The notes: a model not told the origin generated them from the sequence alone. Positions 1 through 9,607 are shown, numbered from the stretch's first letter. The stretch is DNA of 64,000 nucleotides from Verrucomicrobiota bacterium (GCA_003152315.1 PLZV01000030.1:227248-291247); one strand, 5' to 3'. A program made the numbers and translations.

Positions 1-2776
1 TCTTCTTCACGATGCCCATCAGGAGAATGATGCCGATAAAAGAAACCAGCGAAAGGTCGGTACCAAAGAGCCTGAGTGCCAGCAGCGCTCCGACGCCCGC
101 CGAGGGCAGCGACAAGAGAATCGTGATCGGGTGAATCAGGCTTTCGTAGAGCATTCCCAAGACGATATACACGGCGAGGAGTGCCGCCACGACCAGTAGG
201 GGCATGGACGTCAGTGTGGCTTGAAAGACCTGGGCGGTGCCCTGGAAGCTGCCTTGTACGCTCGAGGGCATTCGCAGTTCCTGCGCGGCATTTTGGATCA
301 GCACCGCCGCCTGGCCGAGTGAGACGCCGGTGGCCAGGTTGAAGGAAATGGTGACCGCGGGGAATTGGCTCTGGTGATTGACGGACAGGCTGGTATTGCT
401 CGTGGTGAATTTCGCGACACTGGCCAGTGGCACTTGCCGTCCGGTGTTGGACTTCACATAAATTTTACTCAAGGAAGCCGGGTCCACCTGATACTCGGGA
501 GAGACTTCGAGGACGATGTGGTGCTGGTTGTATTGCTCGTAGATCGTCGCAACCTGTCGTTGCCCGAAGGCATCGTACAAGGTGTTGTCAATCGCCTGGG
601 GAGAGACGCCGAGACGGGCCGCCGCGTCGCGGTCGACGACGACGTTGGCTTGCAGCCCGCTCATTTGCTGGTCGCTGCCGACATCCCTCAGATCTTTGAT
701 CGTGCGGAGCTTGTCAACCAGCAGGGTGGACCAATGGCTGAGTTCATCGATGTCACCCGCCTGCAAGGCGTATTGGTACTGGGCCTTGCCGAGCCGGCCA
801 CCGACCCGGATATCCTGGACGGCTTGCAGGGACAGTGTGATGCCGGAGACATCCGCCAATTTGCGGCGAAGCCGGTTGATGACCTCATCCGCGCGCACTT
901 TTCTTTGCGAGAGCGGTTTGAGAGTGACAAACATGCGGCCGTTGTTGACTGTGGAATTACCGGAGGCGGCCCCGATGAACGAACCCACCGTGGCAATCGC
1001 CGGATCGGCGAGAATAATCCGGGCCACCTGGTTCTGGAGTTGGGCCATGGTGGCGAAGGAGATGTCCTGGGCCGCATCCGTTACACCGATCATCACGCCG
1101 GTATCCTGTTGAGGAAAGAAGCCTTTGGGTACAACGATGTAGAGCCAAACGGTCGCGATAATTGTCGCCGCCGTGACCAGCAACATGAAGCCCTGGTGGC
1201 GCAAGACCCATTTGAGGCCGCGCTCGTAGCCGGCCAATAGCCAATTGAACGCGCCTTCACACGCGCGATACAACCGGCTCGGCGGCCCGTAGGCAGATTC
1301 CGGTTTCAGAAAACGCGAGCACATCATCGGGGTCAGCGTGAGCGAAATCACGGCCGACACCAGGATGGCGAGGCTGAGGGTGACCGCGAATTCGTGGAAC
1401 AAACGTCCGACCAAACCGCCCATGAACAGCAGGGGAATAAACACCGCTACGAGAGAAGTGCTGATGGTGATCACGGTAAAGCCGATCTGCCTGGCGCCCT
1501 GGAGCGCCGCTTCCAGGGTGGTGTCACCCTTCTCGATAAACCGAAAGACATTCTCGATGACCACAATGGCGTCGTCGACGACGAAACCGACGGAGATGGT
1601 AATCGCCATCAAGGACAGATTGTCCACGCTGTAGTGCAGCAGATACATCATGCCGAAGGTGCCGGCGAGCGTCAGCGGCACCGTGACGCTGGCGATAAAC
1701 GTCGGCCAAAAACGGCGCAGGAAAAGAAAGATCACCATCACGACCAGGCTGATACTGAGGGCCAGAGATATTTCCACGTCGTTGACCGAGGCACGAATCG
1801 TGGTGGTCCGGTCGCTGAGAATCGAGAGCTTCACGGTCGGCGGGATCCAGCGCTCGAGTTGCGGCATGACCGCCTTGATCCGGTCCACGGTTTCGATGAC
1901 GTTTGCGCCCGCCTGCTTCTGGATGATGATCAGCACAGCGCGCTTGGTGCCTGCCCAGCCGCCGAGCAGGTTGTTCTCGACTCCCGCAACCACTTTTCCC
2001 AGGGAACTGAGTTTGATAGGGACATTGTGTCGTTGTGCCAGGACCAACGAGCGAAAGTCGCGGGCGTCCACCAGTTGGTCGTTGCTGACAATTGTGTAGG
2101 ACATCCGTTCACCGTCCAGGCTGCCCTTGGGAAGATCGACGGCGACCTGTCCGAGAAAGGAGCGGATGTCTTCGAGACTAATGCCGGTCGAGGCCAGCGC
2201 GGCGGGGTTGACCTGGACGCGCACGGCCGATTTCTCCGCGCCCGTAATGGTGACCTGGCTGACTCCTTCGACCTGGCTGAGTTTTTGGCCGATGATCGTA
2301 TCGCCGTATTCGAAAACCTGCTGTGGCAGCAGTGTATCGGAAGTCATCGCCAACACCATGATCGGCGCGTCAGCCGGATTCACTTTGCGATACGTCGGGG
2401 GATTGGGAAGGTCGAGGGGTAACTCGCTGGAAGCGGCGTTGATCGCGGCCTGCACGTCGCGGGCCGCGCCGTCGATATTGCGATTTAAATCGAACTGGAT
2501 GGTCACGGAGCAACCGCCGAGTGTGCTGATGGAAGTAATCTCCGAGACGCCGGAGATTTGGGCCAGGCGACGTTCCAGCGGAGCCGCCAGGGCGGAAGCG
2601 ACCGTGGCTGGTTCCGCGCCCGGCAACGATGCCGAGACGGAAATGATGGGATAGTCGACGCGCGGGATTGCCGCGACCGGCAGAAAATGATAGGCCACGA
2701 TTCCCATCAGGAAGAGCCCCGCGGCCAAGAGGGACGTCCCAGCGGGCCGGCGGATGAATGGCTCGGAAACGTTCAT
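1..2776 (-). CDS. mdtC: RND efflux permease, second of a pair (MdtC-like), partial
   Basis: Inner-membrane proton-driven drug/metabolite exporter subunit of the AcrB/MdtBC (HAE1) family. The frame starts with ATG at 2776 (MNVSEPFIRRP) and stays open to the left edge, giving about 925 residues of the usual 1020-1050, so only the last membrane segments are missing. The TM4 proton-relay signature VDDAIVVIEN and the family block FIPLLFMGGLVGR are readable. The start overlaps the stop of the upstream RND gene by 4 bp (ATGA), so the two permeases are translationally coupled. The two-permease-plus-adaptor order matches mdtABC, where MdtB and MdtC form a heterotrimer. The substrate cannot be predicted. 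The symbol rests on gene order and family only. Confidence 0.93.
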   Translation of the reverse strand, partial: MNVSEPFIRRPAGTSLLAAGLFLMGIVAYHFLPVAAIPRVDYPIISVSASLPGAEPATVASALAAPLERRLAQISGVSEITSISTLGGCSVTIQFDLNRNIDGAARDVQAAINAASSELPLDLPNPPTYRKVNPADAPIMVLAMTSDTLLPQQVFEYGDTIIGQKLSQVEGVSQVTITGAEKSAVRVQVNPAALASTGISLEDIRSFLGQVAVDLPKGSLDGERMSYTIVSNDQLVDARDFRSLVLAQRHNVPIKLSSLGKVVAGVENNLLGGWAGTKRAVLIIIQKQAGANVIETVDRIKAVMPQLERWIPPTVKLSILSDRTTTIRASVNDVEISLALSISLVVMVIFLFLRRFWPTFIASVTVPLTLAGTFGMMYLLHYSVDNLSLMAITISVGFVVDDAIVVIENVFRFIEKGDTTLEAALQGARQIGFTVITISTSLVAVFIPLLFMGGLVGRLFHEFAVTLSLAILVSAVISLTLTPMMCSRFLKPESAYGPPSRLYRACEGAFNWLLAGYERGLKWVLRHQGFMLLVTAATIIATVWLYIVVPKGFFPQQDTGVMIGVTDAAQDISFATMAQLQNQVARIILADPAIATVGSFIGAASGNSTVNNGRMFVTLKPLSQRKVRADEVINRLRRKLADVSGITLSLQAVQDIRVGGRLGKAQYQYALQAGDIDELSHWSTLLVDKLRTIKDLRDVGSDQQMSGLQANVVVDRDAAARLGVSPQAIDNTLYDAFGQRQVATIYEQYNQHHIVLEVSPEYQVDPASLSKIYVKSNTGRQVPLASVAKFTTSNTSLSVNHQSQFPAVTISFNLATGVSLGQAAVLIQNAAQELRMPSSVQGSFQGTAQVFQATLTSMPLLVVAALLAVYIVLGMLYESLIHPITILLSLPSAGVGALLALRLFGTDLSLVSFIGIILLMGIVKK

Positions 2777-5700
2777 GATGCCGGGGGAGGCAGGACTTCG
2801 CTTTCCAGTTCGCCCGCGCTCGCCAAGCCGGCGGAAGCGCGCCAGCGGCGCACCCATTTTTCACAGCGATCCATGTACAGGTAGATCACCGGCGTTGTGT
2901 ACAACGTGAGGAATTGGGACAGGAGCAGGCCGCCGACAATGGAGATCCCCATCGGGCGGCGCAATTCCGAGCCGGTGCCCGTTTCCAGTGCCAGCGGCAG
3001 CGCGCCGAGCAGCGCGGCGGCTGTGGTCATCATAATTGGACGAAACCGCAGGAGGCAGGCCTGATAGATCGATTTCTCCGGCGGCAATCCCTCCACGCGT
3101 TCGGCTTCCAAAGCGAAATCGATCATCATAATTGCGTTCTTTTTGACGATGCCGATCAGCAGGACGACCCCAATCAGGGCAATCATCGAGAAGTCGATGC
3201 GGCAGATAAGAAGCGCCAGCAGCGCTCCCACGCCCGCCGAGGGCAGGGTGGAGAGGATGGTGATTGGATGGATATAGCTCTCATAGAGCACACCCAGGAC
3301 GATGTAGATGACGACGACGGCAGCCAGGATCAGGAAGGGCTCGCTTTTCAGCGAGGTCCGGAATTCCGCGGCACTGCCGGAAAACGTCGTCATCACCGTT
3401 TCCGGCAAGGCGATTTCTTTTTCCGCACGTTGAATCGCGTCGATCGCCGTGCCCAGCGAGCTGCCCGGACGCAGGTTGAAGGACAATGTCACCGCCGGGA
3501 ATTGACCTTCGTGAACGATCGCAAGCGCCGCGGTCGTCGTACGCAAGTGGGTGAACGCGCTCAGCGGCACCATTTGGCCGGTGGAGGATTTGACATAAAT
3601 CTTGTCCAACGACCCGGGATTGAGTTGGAAATGAGGTTCGGCTTCGAGAATGACGCGATACTGGTTGAGCTGGGTGAACATGATCGACACCTGTCGCTGC
3701 CCGAAGGCATCGTAGAGCGTGTCGTCGATGGCCTGCGGCAGAATGTTCAGGCGCGCGGCGGTGTCCCGGTCAACATCGATGCTCAGTTGCAGGCCGCCGG
3801 CTTGCTGATCGGTGGCGAGATCGACCAGATCCGGCAAGGTGCGCAGTTTATTGAGCAATGTCGTCGACCATTGGGAGAGTTCGGCTTCATCGGCGTCCTC
3901 CAGCGTGTATTGGTACTGGGTGCGGCTGACCCGGCTATCGATCTGAACATCCTGCACGGCCTGCATGAAAAGCGAAATCCCCTCGACGTCTTTGGTTGCA
4001 TCGCGCAAGCGATCGATGATTTCGCTGGCGCTGGCTTTGCGTTGGTCGCGCGGTTTGAGATTGATATAGAGATGGCCGGTGTTGGCCGTGGCGTTGACCG
4101 TTCCCGCCCCCACGAACGAGGCCACGCTGACGACATCCGGATCCTTGCGCACGGCCTCGGCGATGAGCCGCTGGCGTTCGACCATGGCCTTGAATGAGAT
4201 GGATTGCGCGGCGTCGGTCTCGCCGACGATCAAACCGGTGTCCTGTTGGGGCAGCAGGCCCTTGGGGATGATGACATAGAGCCAAATCGTGGCGATCAGG
4301 GTCACGACGGCCACGAAGAGCGTCAGCGGCTGATGTTTCAGCACCCACTTGAGACCGCGCTCGTACCAATCCAGCATGCCCTGGAACATTCGCTCCGTCA
4401 GGTTGTAAAAGCGCCCGCGCTCTTCTTTGGTTTCCTGCTTCAACAAGCGGCTGCACATCATGGGAGTGAGGGTCAACGAGACAACAGCAGAAACCGCCAC
4501 CGCCACGCTCAAGGTGATGGCGAATTCCCGGAAGAGCCGGCCGACGATGCCGGTCATGAACAGCAGGGGAATGAAGACGGCGATCAGCGAGATACTCAGC
4601 GAAATGACCGTGAAACCAATCTGCTTGGCGCCCTTGAGCGCGGCCTCCATGGGCGGGTCCCCGGCTTCGATGAAGCGGACGATGTTTTCGATCATCACGA
4701 TGGCGTCGTCCACTACGAACCCGGTGGAGATCGTCAGGGCCATCAACGAGAGGTTGTCGAGACTGAAGCCAACCACTTTCATGACGCCGAACGTGCCAAT
4801 GATGGCCAGCGGCAGCGCGACGCTGGGGATGACGGTCGCCCAGAATTTTCGGAGGAAGACGAACATGACCATGACGACCAGAAACACCGTGAGGATCAAG
4901 GTGAACTGCACGTCATGGACGGAGGCGCGGATGGTGGCGGTGCGGTCCGTCAGGATGGAAACCTTGATCGCGGGCGGAATGGAGGCGCTGAGCCGGGGCA
5001 ACAACGCTTTCACGCGATCGGCGGTTTCGATGATGTTGGCGCCCGGCTGGCGCTGGATATCCATGATGACCGACGGTGTGTTGCCCACCCAGCCGGCGAG
5101 GCGCACGTTCTCCACGTTATCGATCACTTCCCCAATGTCACCGAGTCGAACCGGGGAGCCGTTCGTGTACGCCACAATCACGGGCCGGTATTCCTCGGCG
5201 GACAGAATCTGATCGTTCGCGCCGATGGCGTAGGATTGCCGCGGGCCGTCGAAGCTGCCCTTCGGCGCGTTGATATTGTTTTGCGTGAGGGCGGTGCGCA
5301 CGTCCTCGAGGCTCAGGCCGAGGGAAGCGATTGCCGCCGGGTTAATACGAACGCGAACGGCGGGTTTCTGGTTGCCTTCGATGGTGACCAAGCCGACCCC
5401 GGTCACCTGGCTCAGTTTTTGGGCGAGGACGGTATCGGCGAGGTCGTTGACTTTTTCCAACGGCAACGTGTCGGAGGTGATCTGCAAGGTGAGGATGGGA
5501 GTGTCGGCCGGGTTGACCTTGCTATAGGTCGGCGGGTTCGGCATGTTTTTCGGCAGGACACCGCTGGCGGCGTTGATCGCGGCTTGCACATCCTGCGCGG
5601 CAGCGTCGATGTCGCGGTCGAGGTTGAATTGCAGAATGATGGTTGAGTTGCCAAAGGAACTCTGCGAGGTCATCTGGGCCAGGCCACTGATCTGGCCGAA

Positions 5701-5910
5701 CTGGCGTTCGAGGGGAGTGGTGACCGACGAAGCCATCACGTCCGGACTCGCGCCGGGGTACTGGGCGGTCACCTGGATCGTGGGAAAATCAACTGGCGGC
5801 AACGCCGAGATGGGCAAGAGGATATATCCCAGCAATCCCATCAGCACCACGCCCGCCATGAGCAGCGAGGTGGCGACCGGCCGATGGATGAAAGGTTCCG
5901 AAATGTTCAC
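2773..5910 (-). CDS. mdtB: RND efflux permease, first of a pair (MdtB-like)
   Basis: Full-length (1045 aa) HAE1-family RND permease, expected to work as a proton antiporter in the inner membrane together with the adaptor upstream and the second permease downstream. The protein opens MNISEPFIHRPVATS with a first TM helix near residues 12-30, and has the TM4 signature VDDAIVMIEN and the block FIPLLFMTGIVGRLFREFA. The start codon is GTG at 5910, only 12 bp after the adaptor stop. The short gaps and the 4-bp overlap with the next gene support one operon. Both permeases have the two large porter domains repeated, as expected for an internal duplication. A link to bile salt or drug resistance is known for MdtBC but is only inference here. 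Confidence 0.95.
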   Translation of the reverse strand: MNISEPFIHRPVATSLLMAGVVLMGLLGYILLPISALPPVDFPTIQVTAQYPGASPDVMASSVTTPLERQFGQISGLAQMTSQSSFGNSTIILQFNLDRDIDAAAQDVQAAINAASGVLPKNMPNPPTYSKVNPADTPILTLQITSDTLPLEKVNDLADTVLAQKLSQVTGVGLVTIEGNQKPAVRVRINPAAIASLGLSLEDVRTALTQNNINAPKGSFDGPRQSYAIGANDQILSAEEYRPVIVAYTNGSPVRLGDIGEVIDNVENVRLAGWVGNTPSVIMDIQRQPGANIIETADRVKALLPRLSASIPPAIKVSILTDRTATIRASVHDVQFTLILTVFLVVMVMFVFLRKFWATVIPSVALPLAIIGTFGVMKVVGFSLDNLSLMALTISTGFVVDDAIVMIENIVRFIEAGDPPMEAALKGAKQIGFTVISLSISLIAVFIPLLFMTGIVGRLFREFAITLSVAVAVSAVVSLTLTPMMCSRLLKQETKEERGRFYNLTERMFQGMLDWYERGLKWVLKHQPLTLFVAVVTLIATIWLYVIIPKGLLPQQDTGLIVGETDAAQSISFKAMVERQRLIAEAVRKDPDVVSVASFVGAGTVNATANTGHLYINLKPRDQRKASASEIIDRLRDATKDVEGISLFMQAVQDVQIDSRVSRTQYQYTLEDADEAELSQWSTTLLNKLRTLPDLVDLATDQQAGGLQLSIDVDRDTAARLNILPQAIDDTLYDAFGQRQVSIMFTQLNQYRVILEAEPHFQLNPGSLDKIYVKSSTGQMVPLSAFTHLRTTTAALAIVHEGQFPAVTLSFNLRPGSSLGTAIDAIQRAEKEIALPETVMTTFSGSAAEFRTSLKSEPFLILAAVVVIYIVLGVLYESYIHPITILSTLPSAGVGALLALLICRIDFSMIALIGVVLLIGIVKKNAIMMIDFALEAERVEGLPPEKSIYQACLLRFRPIMMTTAAALLGALPLALETGTGSELRRPMGISIVGGLLLSQFLTLYTTPVIYLYMDRCEKWVRRWRASAGLASAGELESEVLPPPAS

Positions 5911-5922
5911 GGACGTCAGCGG

Positions 5923-7200
5923 TCAGGGTACGGCATCCGCCGGCTTGGCGGATTGAGCCGGCTTCACGTGCGAACCGATTTGCAGTCGGTACTGGCCATC
6001 GACTACAATGTTTTCGTTGGGCTTGAGCCCTTGATCGATCAGCGCCTCGCCCTTTTCGATCTGTGCGACTTTGATCGGGCGGACTTCCACCGATTGATCG
6101 TCCTTGATCACGAAGATGTACGAGCCATCGGGTCCGCGCTGCACCGCGGAGGCCGGCACGATGAGGCCGCCCTTGCGCGTGGTCAGCAGGAGACGCGCGT
6201 TCACAAACTGGCCGGGCCAAAGCCGCAGGTCATCGTTCGCAAACGTGGCCTTGAGCCGGATGGTGCCGGTGGTGGTGTCGATTTGATTATCGATGACCGC
6301 CAGCTTGCCTTCGCCCAACTGCGTGGTGTTGTCGCGGTCCACTGCCAAGACGGTCACCTCGCTCGACGACATTTCTTTTTGAATCTCGTTGAGCGATTGT
6401 TCCGGCAGCGTGAAGACCACGGAAATCGGGTGCAGTTGGGTGATGACCACCAAGCCGTTGGCGTCCACGGCATGAACGATGTTTCCCTGGTCAACCTGGC
6501 GAATGCCGGTGCGGCCATCGAGGGGGGAGTTGATCGTCGTGTAGTCGAGCTGGACCTTGGCGCTACCGATCGCCGCTTGGTCGGCTTTGACGGTGGCCTC
6601 CAGTTGGGCGACGAGCGCTTTCTGGGTGTCGTACGCCTGCTGCGTGGCGATTTTTTGGGCGATCAGGTCGGCGTCCCGCTGCAGGTCGACCCGGGCATTG
6701 GCCAGTTGCGACTCGTCTTGCGCCTTTTTGGCTTCGGTCTGCTCAAGCTGGGTCCGAAACGGATCGGGGTCGATCTGCGCGAGCAGGTCACCCGCATGCA
6801 CGTCCTGTCCCTCCACGAAAGCGACTTTCTGCAATTCACCATCGACACGGACGTGGACGGTCACGGTATTGAAGGCCTGAACGGTGCCGAGTCCATCCAC
6901 ATAGATCGGCACGTCTTTCTGGACAACCTTGCCCTCGACCACCGGTACCGTGGGTGGCGCGGCGTGAGCGGCGGCAGCCTTTTTTGCGGAAGCGGCGCGG
7001 TAGTAATGCACCGCCCACACAATTCCCGCCACGAACACGATTCCTGCTACGACCAGGGCGCAAAGGACGCCAATGCCCAGGCTCCTCGTTGAAGAGGTCT
7101 TAAGTTCTGGGGGCTGATAATGGGTGCGCGCTTCGCCAGCCTTGGGTGAGTCGGGCTGGTCCAAACGTTGACGCTCTTGAACTTGGTCGTGTTTCAGCAT
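5923..7200 (-). CDS. mdtA: Periplasmic adaptor (membrane fusion protein) of RND pump, MdtA-like
   Basis: 425-aa HlyD/AcrA-type membrane fusion protein that links the RND permeases to an outer membrane channel. The N-terminus is a cytosolic tail of about 45 residues followed by one TM helix (IGVLCALVVAGIVFVAGIVW), so it is an anchored adaptor and not a lipoprotein. Next come a lipoyl half-motif (FVEGQDVHAGDLLAQIDPDPF), an alpha-hairpin rich in Q/A/K (residues about 145-205), the second lipoyl half (SPLDGRTGIRQVDQGNIV) and beta-barrel and membrane-proximal domains. It is the first gene of the operon. No TolC-like outer membrane factor is encoded in the window, so one must be supplied from elsewhere. 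The unusually hydrophilic N-terminal tail is the only oddity. Confidence 0.93.
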   Translation of the reverse strand: MLKHDQVQERQRLDQPDSPKAGEARTHYQPPELKTSSTRSLGIGVLCALVVAGIVFVAGIVWAVHYYRAASAKKAAAAHAAPPTVPVVEGKVVQKDVPIYVDGLGTVQAFNTVTVHVRVDGELQKVAFVEGQDVHAGDLLAQIDPDPFRTQLEQTEAKKAQDESQLANARVDLQRDADLIAQKIATQQAYDTQKALVAQLEATVKADQAAIGSAKVQLDYTTINSPLDGRTGIRQVDQGNIVHAVDANGLVVITQLHPISVVFTLPEQSLNEIQKEMSSSEVTVLAVDRDNTTQLGEGKLAVIDNQIDTTTGTIRLKATFANDDLRLWPGQFVNARLLLTTRKGGLIVPASAVQRGPDGSYIFVIKDDQSVEVRPIKVAQIEKGEALIDQGLKPNENIVVDGQYRLQIGSHVKPAQSAKPADAVP

Positions 7201-7384
7201 GGTTTTAGACAGGTCCGGTCAGATGGACGTTCAGTTTAACACCATATCCAAGCGATAGTTACCAAAATAGGTGACGAGCGGACGATGTCAAATGGCAGGC
7301 TTTACAATAGCAGTTTCAAAGAAGACCCGCAACCAAACAATCGGCCGAATGGACGCTCAAGCGGCGCGAGCATCAAAGGGCGCT

Positions 7385-9001
7385 TCATTGCCGCGAAGTT
7401 CGGCGGCGCGCCTTGTCGATTTTGGCTTGCAACGCGGATACAGCATTTTCTGTTTCAAAGACGGATTCGGTTTTCACGGTCTTGCCACGGGTATAACCAA
7501 CGTAGTCCAGCCAGCCGGCGGAACGCTTCTCGCGTTGCTCACGGATCAATTGGAACAAAGGGTCGGCTTCAATCTTCTGCAACTCGGCTTCGAGATCGCC
7601 CCCGCCGACTTCGACGCCGACGGCGCGCAAAATTGTCTGCGCCATGAGCAAGTGTCCGAGTGGCGACGGATGGATGCCGTCCTTGCCGAAACCAAACCGC
7701 GGATTTTTCCCGCGCTGGATGGCGAGGAAATCCTCCAAAGCGGAATGCAGATCCACGACGACGCCCCCATCGTTCACGGACGGGCCCATTTCCCAGGCGC
7801 TGTAATCGTTCAGCACCGAGTCGTAATTGGTGAAGGGATTCCGATAGCTGAAGTCCGGTGCGGTTTCCGGCAGAACATTTTTCACCGGCAACGGATCAAA
7901 TGGCGGCGGGGTCAGCAAAATCAATTCCGCCGCGGCCGATGGCACGACGGCGCACAAATGAGATATGCCGTCCTGAAACGCCCGCATCCGTTCCTTGCTT
8001 TGTGGGTGATAAATCCCGTCATTCATGCCGTAGCAGGCGACCACCGTGGCCGGTTTCACGGCGTCGAGCGCGCGTTGCAGACGATCGAACAGGCACGGGC
8101 GTGGAAACGGGTGCGTCTTTTCCGATAGACCGGAAACAGTCTCGCTGCCCAGGCCGATGCTGACGAAGTCGAAATCCTGTCCGGGAAATTTCTTTTCCAG
8201 GTAATACTCGACGAATGAGACATACTGCCCGTCCTGTGTGATGCTGTCCCCCAGCCACAACACGCGGCGGTTCATCAGCAACAAGGCCGCGGCATCGGGA
8301 GTGTCCGGCGGCTCCTGCCCGCGCAACGCACGATAGACCGCCGCCGCGATAAGCTTCGCGCCATCATCGTTCGGATGAACGGTATCGGGAAACAATCCCG
8401 CCCTGCCCGACAGCGCCGCGTAGAGATCAATTATTTTTGCATCCGAATCCTTCGCGACCGTGCGGACCATCGGAATCATCTCTTCGCGGATGGTCTGGTC
8501 GTTGATCCCCCAACGTCCCGGAAAATCCGGCGTCGGAAAACAAACAAAAAACTTTACCACCGGGTTCGCCTTCCGAAACGCGGCCAGCATCACCTCGTAA
8601 TCCGCGACGTAGTTCGTGCTGTATTGCCAGTTGTTGACGGCATTGGGGTTGTCAGCGTCAGGATGTTTGCTGTCATTCGCGCCGAGGTCGATAATTACGA
8701 TGTCGGGTTGGAATGCCAGCGCGTTGGGGTAAGCCCACTGCTTGATGTAAGGATAGTCGCCGAGCGTGAGCATGGTCGTCCCGCTGACGCCGAAGTTGCG
8801 CACATCGTAACCTCTCCCCATCCAACGAGCCAAGCGCGCGGGCCAGACATTTGCCCTGCGATCCCGCACACCGATACCCGCCGTAATGCTGTCGCCAACA
8901 CAAGCCACGCGGACAATATCCGCGGCGTTTGCCGACACGGTGATCGCAACCATCGCGACGAAAAGGCCGCGACGAAAAAGAATTCGCGCGGGAGAATTCA
9001 T
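7385..9001 (-). CDS. Secreted tandem SGNH/GDSL hydrolase
   Basis: 538-aa exported esterase or acetyl-esterase-like protein with two complete SGNH domains in one chain. A signal peptide (residues 1-27, ending SANA-AD) precedes domain 1 (about 30-225): block I GDSITAG, block II GVSG, block III GANDS, block V DTVHPND. Domain 2 (about 245-470) repeats the pattern: LGDSITQDG, GLGSE, GMNDG and DGIHPSPLGH. Each domain therefore keeps the Ser nucleophile, the oxyanion Gly/Asn and the Asp-x-x-His pair. The C-terminal ~60 residues are charged and probably helical. In Verrucomicrobia and Planctomycetes such proteins often act on acetylated polysaccharides, but the substrate here is not predictable. It is monocistronic, and the upstream region carries no clear promoter. 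Confidence 0.88.
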   Translation of the reverse strand: MNSPARILFRRGLFVAMVAITVSANAADIVRVACVGDSITAGIGVRDRRANVWPARLARWMGRGYDVRNFGVSGTTMLTLGDYPYIKQWAYPNALAFQPDIVIIDLGANDSKHPDADNPNAVNNWQYSTNYVADYEVMLAAFRKANPVVKFFVCFPTPDFPGRWGINDQTIREEMIPMVRTVAKDSDAKIIDLYAALSGRAGLFPDTVHPNDDGAKLIAAAVYRALRGQEPPDTPDAAALLLMNRRVLWLGDSITQDGQYVSFVEYYLEKKFPGQDFDFVSIGLGSETVSGLSEKTHPFPRPCLFDRLQRALDAVKPATVVACYGMNDGIYHPQSKERMRAFQDGISHLCAVVPSAAAELILLTPPPFDPLPVKNVLPETAPDFSYRNPFTNYDSVLNDYSAWEMGPSVNDGGVVVDLHSALEDFLAIQRGKNPRFGFGKDGIHPSPLGHLLMAQTILRAVGVEVGGGDLEAELQKIEADPLFQLIREQREKRSAGWLDYVGYTRGKTVKTESVFETENAVSALQAKIDKARRRTSRQ

Positions 9002-9270
9002 ATTTGTTGGAATTATAGCGTTGTCCTTTCTTCAAGTTCAACTCATGAGCGAAGCACCCACCCTTCATCCCCTCCGATGCGGGGAGCCCGCCTAACTATC
9101 GAATAAAGATATTTCTTACTGGACAGGGTGCGGCGGGATGGGTATTGTCGGCGTGTGAATTGTGAATTGAGGCGTAACGGAGGCAAACGGACGGCGAGAA
9201 AGTACAGGCGAGACGCCTCTTCAACTCGATGCCGGGAAACCACAGGCGGGACCCCCGCGCCATTGCGCCG

Positions 9271-9307
9271 ACAGCACGTATTCGGCGCGTCTCGTCGGAC
9301 TCGGCTA
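9271..9307 (+). repeat. Short degenerate repeat, copy 1
   Basis: The segment ACAGCACGTATTCGGCGCGT followed by CTCGTCGGACTCGGCT resembles 9608-9636 (ACAGCGTGCGGCGTCTCGCG then GACTCGGCT). Allowing short gaps, the shared core is GGC-GTCTCG-CGGACTCGGCT. Both copies lie in the same non-coding stretch around repeat element A. They may be remnants of a second dispersed repeat family. The identity is low enough that this is tentative. Confidence 0.45.
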
Positions 9308-9330
9308 TCGGCGGGAAAGATGGGGGCCTA

Positions 9331-9458
9331 TATACGTTTCTGCGAAACGAACCCACCGATTTGGAAGGCGTTTTTGTGTGTATCATCCTTATGTAAAAAT
9401 ACTTATGCCGTTTGCAGAAGGGGTTTGCAGGTGGGTTCGTTTTGGAAAACGAACCCAC
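9331..9458 (+). repeat. REP-like dispersed hairpin element, copy A
   Basis: A 128-bp element that also occurs, inverted, at 44123-44250. The first 25 bp (TATACGTTTCTGCGAAACGA then ACCCA) and the block ACTTATGCCGTTTGCAG are identical in both copies, while the middle is diverged. It begins with a small hairpin (GTTTC-TGC-GAAAC) and ends with a near-perfect one at 9430-9459 (arm GGTGGGTTCGTTTT, its complement after GG). The motif AACGAACCCACC of the final hairpin already occurs once at the start (9346-9357), so the GGTGGGTTCGTT arm could pair with either copy. Translated, this gives KTNPP-type spurious peptides. Confidence 0.85.
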
Positions 9459-9607
9459 CGGGAGGGGTTTTTGGGGGTGGTTTCATGAAAAGTGGAGTCA
9501 TTTTGGGTCGAAAGTGGGTTCGTTTTACCTCGAAACTCAAGAGGCGAACCTTCAAACCCCTCACCTTAATCCTGTGCCGTATACGACAACGGGTTTGCCG
9601 CGGGAGT

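Noticed and set aside
365-1240. Long plus-strand open frame inside the RND gene
   Set aside because: It is antisense to a clear RND permease; the high GC content leaves long shadow frames. The same holds for the frames at 4204-5646, 30749-32269, 45880-47223, 47799-49247 and 17569-18546, whose translations show no motif or signal peptide.
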